From Stigmatella erecta (GTDB taxonomy: Bacteria > Myxococcota > Myxococcia > Myxococcales > Myxococcaceae), in assembly GCF_900111745.1 (NCBI RefSeq), contig NZ_FOIJ01000009.1, positions 62,001-126,000 on the forward strand: a DNA stretch of 64,000 bases, in the 5' to 3' direction. Position numbers and translations under genes: made by a program. Shown one piece after another: positions 9,012 through 17,150 of this stretch (position 1 is the stretch's first letter; every line of letters begins with the position of its first letter). Under the pieces are notes generated by a model. It saw only the letters and a program-made list of their open reading frames with translations, was not told where the DNA came from and did not search any database.

Positions 9012-10037
9012 ATGCCCTCTCGAGAACCCTCGCAGCTGAACCTCTTCACCGGAGCCGTCTCCGAGCCGCCCCCGCGCCGCTCGCGCCGGGCGGAGCCCGT
9101 GGGGCCCGCGCCCGTCGCGGAGGACGTGCGCGCCCTGGGCGAGCGCTTGCCCGCGGGAATTCACCTGGGCACCTCCTCCTGGGCCTTTCCTGGCTGGACG
9201 GGCATCGTCTACGACCGGGAGGCAGCCCAGGCGACGCTGGCCCGCGAGGGACTGCTGGCTTACGCGCGCCACCCGGTCCTGCGCACGGTGGGGGTGGACC
9301 GGACCTTCTATGGCCCTGTCTCCTCCATCACCTTCTCCGAGTATGCCGAGCAGGTGCCGGAAGCCTTCCGCTTCCTGGTGAAGGCCCACGAGGTGTGCAC
9401 CCTGGCGCGTTACCCCGCCCACGAGCGCTACGGCGTTCACCGGGGCCAGCCCAATGACCGCTTCCTGAACGCCAGCTACGCCGCCGACATGGTGGTGGCG
9501 CCCTTCGTGGAGGGGCTGGGGGACAAGGCAGGGCCGCTCGTCTTTCAATTCCCGCCGCAGGACACGCGTGGATTTGGCGGCCCAGCGCGCTTCGTCGAGC
9601 GGCTCCACGCCTTCTTCGCGGCGCTGCCCCGGGGGCCGCTCTACGCGGTGGAGGTGCGCAACGAGGAGCTGCTCACGGAAGGCTTCGCCCAGGCGCTGGA
9701 GGAGCTCGGGGTGTGCCCCGTGCTGTCGGTGTGGCGGCAGATGCCGCCCGTGGTGCAGCAGGTGCTGCGCACGCGGGCGCTCTCCGCCCGGGCCCTGGTG
9801 GTCCGGTGGATGTTGCCGCCGCACCTGGGCTACGAGGAGGCCCGCGCCCGCTATGCCCCGTTCCACACGCTGGTGGATGAGGACACGGTGACCCGGGAAG
9901 CCCTGGCCGGGGTCTGTGCCGCCGCGACGCGCCAGGGGCTCCCGTCCTACGTCATCATCAACAACAAGGCCGAGGGCAGCGCGCCCCGGTCCGCGCTCAA
10001 GCTCGCCGCCAGTATTGATGCGGTGCTGAGCGGCTAG
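9012..10037 (+). CDS. DUF72 domain-containing protein
   Basis: A 341-residue cytoplasmic protein. The ATG at 9012 is preferred over an upstream in-frame TTG at 8991 because GGAG lies 5 bases before it. After a 45-residue basic, probably flexible N-terminus comes a DUF72 domain beginning HLGTSSWAFPGWTGIVYD. Typical family blocks follow, including VDRTFYGPVS, FRFLVKAHEVCT and GPLVFQFPP, ending with YVIINNKAEGSAP. DUF72 proteins have a TIM-barrel fold resembling xylose isomerase-like barrels, but their reaction is unknown. The gene stands alone between gaps. Confidence 0.88.
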   Translation: MPSREPSQLNLFTGAVSEPPPRRSRRAEPVGPAPVAEDVRALGERLPAGIHLGTSSWAFPGWTGIVYDREAAQATLAREGLLAYARHPVLRTVGVDRTFYGPVSSITFSEYAEQVPEAFRFLVKAHEVCTLARYPAHERYGVHRGQPNDRFLNASYAADMVVAPFVEGLGDKAGPLVFQFPPQDTRGFGGPARFVERLHAFFAALPRGPLYAVEVRNEELLTEGFAQALEELGVCPVLSVWRQMPPVVQQVLRTRALSARALVVRWMLPPHLGYEEARARYAPFHTLVDEDTVTREALAGVCAAATRQGLPSYVIINNKAEGSAPRSALKLAASIDAVLSG

Positions 10038-10107
10038 AAGGTTTCCTTTCGGGAGGGATTCACTCTCCCCAGCAGGTTGAGCACGGCTCTTGCTATGAGC
10101 CAGGGGC

Positions 10108-10398
10108 ATGAACCCTTTGATGATGGCAGCCCTCGTTGTGCAGCTCACGGCGACCGGTGGTGCCAGGGGGGGGCAGGGGAGCCTGCAGGCCCAGGAGAAG
10201 GTTTCTGGAAAGGATGTGGGCAAACATTTTTCCGCCCTGAGAACGGAAGTCTCCTCCCTCAGCCAGCAGTTTCGTGAGGCCAAGGAGCGCCGTCGCCTGG
10301 AGGCGGAGCGGAAGCAGCGGGAATCAGAGGGCTTTTATGAGCCGAAGGTCCAGCCCACCACCGTCGGAAGCCTCACCCCCCGAAGCCCCCTTCGATGA
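10108..10398 (+). CDS. small hypothetical protein overlapping the Smr gene
   Basis: A 96-residue reading frame with a short hydrophobic N-terminus (MNPLMMAALVVQLTATGG) that could be a signal peptide, followed by a charged, probably coiled-coil segment rich in Glu, Arg and Lys (REAKERRRLEAERKQRESEG). No family is recognised. AGGGG lies very close to the ATG. Its last 62 bases overlap the start of the Smr-domain gene in another frame, which suggests translational coupling if it is real. Confidence 0.45.
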   Translation: MNPLMMAALVVQLTATGGARGGQGSLQAQEKVSGKDVGKHFSALRTEVSSLSQQFREAKERRRLEAERKQRESEGFYEPKVQPTTVGSLTPRSPLR

Positions 10399-10705
10399 AG
10401 AGGTGGTCGAAATTCCCATCGATGGGAATCTCGATTTGCATGTTTTTCAGCCCCGGGAAGTCAAGGCGCTGATCATCGAGTACCTGTGGGCGTGCCGCCA
10501 GAAAGGCCTGCTGGACGTCCGCATCATCCACGGCAAGGGGACGGGAGCACTGCGAAAAACCGTACACAGTGTGCTACCCAAGTTATCCAGCGTGGAATCC
10601 TTCAGAACTGCGGAAGAGCGCGATGGCGGCTGGGGTGCCACCTGGGTGCGGCTCAAGCCCCTGGCGCCCGGTGAGGAGGACCCGGAGCCGCCCTCTGGCC
10701 CCTGA
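10337..10705 (+). CDS. Smr domain-containing protein
   Basis: A 122-residue protein that is mostly one Smr domain (the small MutS-related domain also found at the C-terminus of MutS2). The conserved DLHVFQP motif opens the domain and the loop IIHGKGTGALR contains the HGxGxG signature. Smr domains act as nicking endonucleases or RNA endonucleases and bind nucleic acid; which applies here is not visible. ATG 10337 is chosen because AGAGGG lies about 5 bases upstream; earlier in-frame codons would add a low-complexity tail. It runs toward the minus-strand helicase gene. Confidence 0.85.
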   Translation: MSRRSSPPPSEASPPEAPFDEEVVEIPIDGNLDLHVFQPREVKALIIEYLWACRQKGLLDVRIIHGKGTGALRKTVHSVLPKLSSVESFRTAEERDGGWGATWVRLKPLAPGEEDPEPPSGP

Positions 10706-10729
10706 GTCCCCGCCGCGCGGCTTTGCCCG

Positions 10730-13540
10730 TCAGCTCAGCCAGAAGTAAGCCGAGGCGATGAGGGAGCGTTTCTCCGTCACCTTGGCCTTCTGGGCCAGGT
10801 CCGCCAGCGCGCGGTCCTTGGCGGCGTAGCGCTTCTCCTCCTCGTTGCGCACCGAGGCCAGGCGCCGGCGGTAGTCCCGCTCCAGCCGGTCCGCGTGCGC
10901 CCGGGCCTTCACGCGCTCCGAGGGGTCCTCCGCCACGAGCACCCGCTTGCGCGCCTCCACCCACTGCTCGCGCGTGTGCTCCAGCGCCTCCCGCGACTCC
11001 AGGAGGCAGTCCTCGGCGTAGCGGTCCGCGCGCTCCTTGGCCAGATCCAGCTCCAGCGCGTTGCGGCGGTCGGCGGCCCGGAGCAGCTCGTCCTTGGCGG
11101 CCAGCAGGGCCTGCTCCTGCACCAGCGTGACGGAGACCGGCTCGGGCTGGCGGCGCTTCTCCTGCTTCGCGGCCAGCTTCACGAAGTGGGCCCCGTCGGC
11201 CAGCGGCAGCGCGCGGAACCCGCCGTCCCGGTCCTTCACCAGCACCAGGTGGACGAGCTTCTCCTCGGGCTTGAGGCCCGACAGCTCGAACTTGTAGGCG
11301 AACCACCAGCCCTCGCTGCCCGCCAGCCGCGCCAGCCGCGAGGGGAGCCCCGCCGCGTCGAGCTGCAGGTAGCTGATGGCCTCGTGCGCCCGGTCGCGGA
11401 CGGCATAGGCGGCCTTGGCCACCTGGAGCCGGCCCGAGGCGCGGCTGCCCAGCACGGAGCTGGTGAGGGCGCGCGCCTCCTGCTGCCTCTTGGCGAGCAC
11501 CTCCTTGGTCTGATCCCCGGCCACCCGCAGCCGCCGCCGCACGTCCCCGTCGAAGCGCTCCAGCACCACCGAGCGCATCTCCGTCATGCGCGTGCTGATG
11601 CGCTGCTCCATGTCCGAGCGCAGCTTGTCGAAGGCGGCGTTGATGTCGTCCGGGTGGCGGCAGGACTGGTAGATGTCCAGCACCCGCCGCTCGAAGTCCA
11701 CGCCGCTCTCCAGCGCCCCGAGGATTTCATCCGACGCGCCGAACACCCCGTCGAAGAGGTTCAGCTTCTTCTCCAGCAACTCGAACAGGCGCGCATCCGC
11801 CGCGTTCTGCCGGTTGAGGAAGTTGATGACGAGCACGTCCCGCTGCTGGCCATAGCGGTGGCACCGGCCGATGCGCTGCTCCACGCGCTGCGGGTTCCAC
11901 GGCAAGTCGTAGTTCACCACCAGGTTGCAGAACTGGAGGTTGAGCCCCTCGGCGCCCGCCTCGGTGCAGATGAGGATCTGCATGCGGTGGCGGAAGTCCT
12001 CCACCAGCGCGCGGCGCTCCTCGGGGGTGGAGGCCACGTCTCCGGACAGCAGGGAGATCTTCCCCCGGTAGCCGTTGTCCGACAGCAGGTTGAACAGGTA
12101 CTGCTGCGTGCGCTTGGACTCGGTGAAGATGAGCGCCTTCTCGGGCCACTGGTGGGCGCGCATCACCGTGAAGGTGCGGTCCAGCGCGCGCCGCAGCGCC
12201 TCGCCCTTGGCGTTCACCTTGATGGAGTCCGCGAGGTCCGCGTACTGCTTCAGCTCCCACATCTCGTTCTGGAGCGTGCGGATGTTGGCGGGCCGGGCCG
12301 GGTCGTCCGGCCACTCCTCGCCCTCCTCGGCGTACTGCTTCACCTCCTCGGGCTCGAAGAGGGCCAGGGCCTGGGCGCCCAGCTTCGCGGACTCCAGGCG
12401 CTTCTCCAGGTTCTCCGCGAGCTTTCGCAGGGTGGGCGCGATGGCGTAGGTGGAGGAGGCCAGGAGCTTGCGGTAGCACAGCGTGAGCAGCGTCTTCTTG
12501 CCCGGCTCGATGGCCGCCGCCTCCGAGCGGCGCAGGTACTCGCTCACCTTCTCGTAGAGGTCCTGCTCCTCGGGGGAGGGGGCGAAGTCCTCCACGATGC
12601 TGCGCCGGTTGGTGTAGCGCACGTACTCGCGCACCTGCCGCCGCAGCGTGCGCTGCACCATGGGCGCCAGCCGCTCCTTCAGCTCGGTGACGGCGTCCTC
12701 CTTGAGCCCGCCAGCCTCCGGGTCCACCTGGTAGCGGCTGCGGAAGGCGTGCTCGGGCCCGAGGATCTGCTCGTCCAGCAGGGACATCAGCCCGAACAGC
12801 TCCATCAGGTCATTCTGGAGCGGGGTGGCGGTGAGCAGCAGCTTGGGGCGGCCGCCGAGCGCGGCGCGCAGGGCCTGCCCCGTCTTGTGGCCCGCCTTGT
12901 AGACGTTGCGCAGCCGGTGCGCCTCGTCGATGACGACCACGTCCCAGGGAATCTCCGCCACCAGGGCGGCCCGGTTGGCGGCGAACGGGTGCGAGCAGAT
13001 GACGGGGAAGGGCTGATCAAAGCAGTTGCCGGTGGCGCGCACGGTGCGGCCGTCCACCATCACCGAGTCCAGGTCGAACTTCTCCCGCAGCTCGCTGTTC
13101 CACTGCGCGCGCAGCGTGGCCGGCGCGAGGATGAGGATGCGCGTCTTGCCCTCGGCCATGAGCTGGCCGATGACGAGCCCCGCCTCGATGGTCTTCCCCA
13201 GGCCCACCTCGTCGGCGAGCATGCAGCCGCCGCGCGACAGCGAGTCGAGGGCGAACATGGCCGCCTCGACCTGATGTGGATTGAGGTCCACCTTGGCCTC
13301 GGAGAGCGCACCGGCCAGCCGCTGGTGCGAGTCCCCGCTGCGCGCGGTGAGTTCCTCCGCGAGCAGCTGCTCGTGGAAGGGGGTGAGGGGCCGTTCGGGC
13401 TCCACCGCTCCTTGCACCACCGCCGCCGCCGAGACCTCGACTTCGACCTTCAAACCCCGTGCAACCTCCGCACCCAAGATGCGATCTCCATCCGTTCGCG
13501 GACGCACCGCCTCCAGTGGCGGGCGTTTGAAGCGGCGCAC
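10730..13540 (-). CDS. SNF2-family DEAD/DEAH helicase (HepA/RapA-like)
   Basis: A 936-residue ATP-dependent DNA translocase or helicase. RecA lobe 1 holds LADEVGLGKTIEAGLVI (Walker A), VIDEAHRLRN (DEAH) and LLTATPLQN; lobe 2 holds ICTEAGAEGLNLQFCN and QRIGRCHRYGQ. The C-terminal third is rich in Glu, Arg and Lys and is probably coiled coil. RapA/HepA recycles RNA polymerase, but similar stand-alone SNF2 proteins also occur in restriction or defence contexts, and no methylase or nuclease partner lies here. The start at 13540 is a GTG. It is a single-gene unit with 223 bases of leader. Confidence 0.87.
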   Translation of the reverse strand: MRRFKRPPLEAVRPRTDGDRILGAEVARGLKVEVEVSAAAVVQGAVEPERPLTPFHEQLLAEELTARSGDSHQRLAGALSEAKVDLNPHQVEAAMFALDSLSRGGCMLADEVGLGKTIEAGLVIGQLMAEGKTRILILAPATLRAQWNSELREKFDLDSVMVDGRTVRATGNCFDQPFPVICSHPFAANRAALVAEIPWDVVVIDEAHRLRNVYKAGHKTGQALRAALGGRPKLLLTATPLQNDLMELFGLMSLLDEQILGPEHAFRSRYQVDPEAGGLKEDAVTELKERLAPMVQRTLRRQVREYVRYTNRRSIVEDFAPSPEEQDLYEKVSEYLRRSEAAAIEPGKKTLLTLCYRKLLASSTYAIAPTLRKLAENLEKRLESAKLGAQALALFEPEEVKQYAEEGEEWPDDPARPANIRTLQNEMWELKQYADLADSIKVNAKGEALRRALDRTFTVMRAHQWPEKALIFTESKRTQQYLFNLLSDNGYRGKISLLSGDVASTPEERRALVEDFRHRMQILICTEAGAEGLNLQFCNLVVNYDLPWNPQRVEQRIGRCHRYGQQRDVLVINFLNRQNAADARLFELLEKKLNLFDGVFGASDEILGALESGVDFERRVLDIYQSCRHPDDINAAFDKLRSDMEQRISTRMTEMRSVVLERFDGDVRRRLRVAGDQTKEVLAKRQQEARALTSSVLGSRASGRLQVAKAAYAVRDRAHEAISYLQLDAAGLPSRLARLAGSEGWWFAYKFELSGLKPEEKLVHLVLVKDRDGGFRALPLADGAHFVKLAAKQEKRRQPEPVSVTLVQEQALLAAKDELLRAADRRNALELDLAKERADRYAEDCLLESREALEHTREQWVEARKRVLVAEDPSERVKARAHADRLERDYRRRLASVRNEEEKRYAAKDRALADLAQKAKVTEKRSLIASAYFWLS

Positions 13541-13763
13541 ATTCTATGGACGCCGATCGTGTGTAAAGGGGGTCTTCTCCGAGGCCGGAAAATCGGCTCC
13601 GGAGCGATTGGCACGTTTCTTCACCGGAAACGCGGCCGGAACATCTTTTCAGCGCCGTCCGCACAACGGACTTGACGGGAAGATTCGGCTGTCTCGCGGC
13701 GCTTCACGCGCCAGGACGGACAACGGAATCCGGGAGAACTTCTGCTTCGAAAGGCAATGGCGA

Positions 13764-15089
13764 TCAGAGCAGCCCGCGCGCCTTGACGTGCAGGTAGGTG
13801 TTGATGGCCGCGGCGCCGAAGCCCTGGGCGGGCGCCCGCACCACGAGCACGCCTGCGTCCCGCAGTGTGAGCGTGGTGCGCCGGGAGTCTTCCTCCAGGC
13901 GCGCGGCGGCTTGCCGGGTGTAGGCCTCCTGGGGAGAGCGGGGCACCTGGGTGGCGGCGGCCCGCAGGTCCTCGTCCCGCAGCGAGGCCACCACGGGCAG
14001 GTGGTGCGGGCGCAGCATGAGGGTGCGGGTCACCAGCGGGCCCGAGGCGCTGGGGTCCAACAGGTCCGTGAAGAGCACCACCAGGGTGCGGCGCGAGGTG
14101 CGCGCGAAGGCGAAGTCATAGGCCCGGCCGTAGTCGCTCTCCTCGAAGGAGGCCTCGGCGCGGTAGAGCGCCTCGGTGAGCAGGCGCAGGTGTTCGTGGC
14201 CCTTGCGCGGGGGCAGGTAGGTGCGCACCTCGCTGGCGAAGGCCAGCACGCCCACCAGGTCGCCCGCGTCCAGCCCCACCTTGGCCACGCGCAGCGCCGC
14301 GTCCACCGCGTGGTCCAGCTTGCGGCGGCCGTCCACCTGGCCCGCCATGTGTCGCCCGCAGTCGAGCAGCAGCAGCACGGGCTGGTTCCGCTCGGGCTGG
14401 TACACGCGCACCATGGTGCGGGAGCGCCGCGCGGAGGCCTTCCAGTCGATGGTGCGGTAGTCGTCTCCCAGGTGGTACTCGCGCAGGCTCTCGAACTCGC
14501 GGCCCTCGCCGGGCCGGCGCTGGGAGCGCTCGGAGGAGGCCTCCGAGGCGAGCGCCAGCGCCAGCGCCTCCTGGGTGAGCGCGGTGAGGTCCGGGTACAC
14601 CTTCACCGTCTGGGCCGCGGGCACGCGCACCTGGCGGGCGCACAGCCCCAGGGGTCCGGTGAGCCGCAGGTGCAGGTCTCCGAAGCGGAGGTCCCCCCGG
14701 GTGAGCGGGTGCACGGCATAGGTGAGCCGCAGGGCGCCCGCCTCCGGGGAGAGGGCGAAGGGGAGCCGGTGTCCCCGCACCTCCACGTCCGCCGGAGCCT
14801 CGTCCCGCACCTCGCCCTGGAGGGGGCCCGCGCGGTGGCCCGTGAGCTCCAGGTGGACGGGGTTGTCCACGCCCGAGCGGAGGATGGGCTCCAGCACGCG
14901 CCGGGCGTCCACCTCGGAGGCCCGGGGGGCGAGGAAGAAGTCCACCGCGCACAGCGCCAGGACCGCCACATCGAGCGCGAGCGCCAGCCAGGCGAACACG
15001 GGGCTGGCGACCGCCAAGGCCGCGGGCACGAGGGCCACGGCCAGCAGCGCCACGGCCAGCCCGGTGGGAACGGGGCGGCCGGGGCTCAC
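13764..15089 (-). CDS. DUF58 domain-containing protein
   Basis: A 441-residue membrane-associated protein. Two hydrophobic segments near the N-terminus (within residues 10-60) anchor it, a beta-rich region follows, and the DUF58 signature (REYHLGDDYRTIDWKASARR) leads into a vWA-like fold (VLLLLDCGRHMAG, later VVLFTDLLDP). DUF58 proteins partner with MoxR AAA+ ATPases as chaperone-like pairs. The first bases overlap the MoxR gene by 4 (ATGA on the minus strand), which confirms the partnership here. The client protein is unknown. Confidence 0.9.
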   Translation of the reverse strand: MSPGRPVPTGLAVALLAVALVPAALAVASPVFAWLALALDVAVLALCAVDFFLAPRASEVDARRVLEPILRSGVDNPVHLELTGHRAGPLQGEVRDEAPADVEVRGHRLPFALSPEAGALRLTYAVHPLTRGDLRFGDLHLRLTGPLGLCARQVRVPAAQTVKVYPDLTALTQEALALALASEASSERSQRRPGEGREFESLREYHLGDDYRTIDWKASARRSRTMVRVYQPERNQPVLLLLDCGRHMAGQVDGRRKLDHAVDAALRVAKVGLDAGDLVGVLAFASEVRTYLPPRKGHEHLRLLTEALYRAEASFEESDYGRAYDFAFARTSRRTLVVLFTDLLDPSASGPLVTRTLMLRPHHLPVVASLRDEDLRAAATQVPRSPQEAYTRQAAARLEEDSRRTTLTLRDAGVLVVRAPAQGFGAAAINTYLHVKARGLL

Positions 15090-16021
15090 CGGGGGACCTG
15101 GACCTGCTCCAGCGTCTGCTTCAGCACCTCGTCCGCGGTGACGCCCTCGACTTCGGCCTCGGCCTTGAGCAGGAGGCGGTGGTTGAGGACGCTGGGCACC
15201 ACGTCCTTCACGTCATCCGGGGTGACGAAGTCCGTGCCCCTCAAGGCCGCGCGGGCCTTGGCCGCCGCCAGCACCGCCTGCGCCGAGCGGGGCGAGGCCC
15301 CCAGGCGGATGCGGGGGTGGGCGCGCGTCTGGCGGATGAGCGTCACCACATAGGAGAGGATGGACTCGTCGCAGGTGACGCGGGCGGCCCGGAGCTGCAG
15401 CTCCGCGAGGGTGGGGGCCTCCAGCACGCGGTCCACCGTGGCGGGCTTTCCCTCGCGCTGGTGAAAGCCCCGCAGCATGGCCATCTCGGAGGCCGCCTCC
15501 GGGTAGCCCACGCGCACGCGCATGAGGAACCGGTCGAGCTGTGCCTCCGGCAGCGGGTAGGTGCCCTCCAGCTCCAGCGGGTTCTGGGTGGCCACCACGA
15601 AGAAGGGCGGCGGCAGGGGGTGGGTGACGCCGTCGATGGTGACCTGGCGCTCCTCCATGGCCTCCAGGAGCGCGGCCTGGGTCTTCGGCGGGGTGCGGTT
15701 GATTTCATCCGCGACCAGCACCTCGGTGAAGACGGGCCCGCGCATCAGCCGGAAGGCGTTGTCGGCGGGGTGGAAGACGTTCGTGCCGAGGATGTCGCTC
15801 GGCATCAGGTCCGGGGTGAACTGGACGCGGGTGAAGGCCAGGCCCAGCGCGGAGGCCATGCTGCGCGCGGTGAGCGTCTTGGCCACGCCGGGCACGCCCT
15901 CCAGCAGCACGTGGCCCCGCGCGAGGAAGGCGGTCACCAGGTCCGCGATGACGTGGGGCTGGCCGAGCACCGTGGCTTCGAGCGCCGCGGTGAGGCGGGA
16001 CAGGGGCGTGTTGCTGGACAT
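15086..16021 (-). CDS. MoxR family AAA+ ATPase
   Basis: A 311-residue AAA+ ATPase. Walker A is GVPGVAKT around residues 43-50, Walker B is VLVADEINR near residue 105, and the sensor region FFVVATQNPLELEGTYPLPEAQ follows; this order is characteristic of MoxR. Such ATPases remodel or activate client proteins together with DUF58/vWA partners. The ORF starts 1 base after the stop of the zinc-ribbon gene and overlaps the DUF58 gene by 4 bases, so the three form one tightly coupled operon transcribed leftward. Confidence 0.93.
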   Translation of the reverse strand: MSSNTPLSRLTAALEATVLGQPHVIADLVTAFLARGHVLLEGVPGVAKTLTARSMASALGLAFTRVQFTPDLMPSDILGTNVFHPADNAFRLMRGPVFTEVLVADEINRTPPKTQAALLEAMEERQVTIDGVTHPLPPPFFVVATQNPLELEGTYPLPEAQLDRFLMRVRVGYPEAASEMAMLRGFHQREGKPATVDRVLEAPTLAELQLRAARVTCDESILSYVVTLIRQTRAHPRIRLGASPRSAQAVLAAAKARAALRGTDFVTPDDVKDVVPSVLNHRLLLKAEAEVEGVTADEVLKQTLEQVQVPR

Positions 16022-16022
16022 C

Positions 16023-17033
16023 TTACGAGCGCTCCTTCAGCCCCATCAGCGAGCCCGTCAGCGCCCCGATGGCGCCCAGCAGGGCCAGGAACACGCCGAA
16101 GCTGGCCGAGGAGTTCTCCACCATCTGGTTGCCGATGGGGGAGGCCACCACGGTGGAGTCGCTGGCGAGCCGGATGGCGATGAGGGTGAAGAAGATGCAG
16201 AAGACCGACACCCCGAGCTGCACCACCCAGGGGGCCAGCGGGTGGAGGCTCGGCAGGGTCCGGCGCACCCGCACGGCGATGGCGGCGATGATGGCGGCGC
16301 CTCCCACCAGCGCCACCGCGCCGATGCTCAGCAGCCCCAGGATTTCTCCATCCTCGGCCGTCTCCTTCCAGGGCAGGAAGCAGGAGATGATGATGGCTGC
16401 GGCGCCCGCGAAGGTGATCTTGTCCGAGCGCGTCAGCTCCCCCACGAACGCGCGCGCATCGCTGATGACCTCCTCGGGGGCGACGATCTTCCCGGTGTGG
16501 TGGTAGGCGCCGGCGCTCGAGGAAGAAGGGGGCAGGAGCGGCTTGCGCGGATCCGCGTCATCCAGCTCGGCTTCGGGCTCGGCCTCCGGGGGCGGCGCCG
16601 GGGCCCTCCGGGCGGTGGGCACGGAGCGGGAAGGGGGCCGGGACGGCGGAGGCCGGGACGGGGAGCGGCTCGGGGCGATGTCCTTCACGCTCTTGATCTG
16701 GGTCGCATCCTCCGGCGGGGCGCCATCCTGGGGTGGGACCGAGGCGCGGGCACCCGTCCGGTTCGCCGTGGGCCGCGCGCCGGTTTTTCCCGCGGCGGAG
16801 CCTGCACCGCCCCGCGCGTTCGTGGAGACCCTGCCCGAGGCGGCCGGACGCCGGGCCGGGCGCGGTGGGGGCGCGGACTGCCGCGGGTCCTCTCCGGCTC
16901 CCGTGACGTCGTCGTCGTCATTGCTTCCCGCGGGGTGCTCCGAGGACAGGAAGGATGCGTCGATGATGTAGTCGCACTTGGGGCAGATGGACGTGCCATC
17001 CGCGACCTGGGTGCCACAACCAGGGCAATTCAG
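16023..17033 (-). CDS. zinc-ribbon membrane protein, probable CTG start
   Basis: A protein of about 336 residues. The N-terminus is a zinc ribbon with Cys at 3, 6, 17 and 20 (NCPGCGTQVADGTSICPKC). A long Pro/Ala/Arg-rich, probably disordered linker follows, then about four membrane spans in the last 130 residues. No ATG or GTG precedes the ribbon at a sensible distance. The codon CTG at 17031-17033 has AAGGAG ending 8 bases upstream and gives a start exactly at the ribbon, so CTG initiation is proposed; the nearest canonical alternative is TTG at 17090, which lacks a Shine-Dalgarno site. It is the first gene of the MoxR/DUF58 operon and is probably its membrane client or scaffold (inference). 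Confidence 0.75.
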   Translation of the reverse strand: MNCPGCGTQVADGTSICPKCDYIIDASFLSSEHPAGSNDDDDVTGAGEDPRQSAPPPRPARRPAASGRVSTNARGGAGSAAGKTGARPTANRTGARASVPPQDGAPPEDATQIKSVKDIAPSRSPSRPPPSRPPSRSVPTARRAPAPPPEAEPEAELDDADPRKPLLPPSSSSAGAYHHTGKIVAPEEVISDARAFVGELTRSDKITFAGAAAIIISCFLPWKETAEDGEILGLLSIGAVALVGGAAIIAAIAVRVRRTLPSLHPLAPWVVQLGVSVFCIFFTLIAIRLASDSTVVASPIGNQMVENSSASFGVFLALLGAIGALTGSLMGLKERS

Positions 17034-17150
17034 GGCCAGCGCTCCTTGCCAGGAAGACGGTCGCCCATCTTCGGGGGACGCCCTGCTCAAGTCAAACGGC
17101 TTGCGGCCTAACCCCTGGATTTCAGCGGGCTTTTGGCCTACGTCCCGGGC

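Noticed and set aside
10895-13675. Very long open frame of 926 codons antisense to the SNF2 helicase gene
   Set aside because: It mirrors a gene with strong SNF2 motifs; its product is low-complexity and Leu/Gly/Arg-rich, as expected for antisense frames in very GC-rich DNA.
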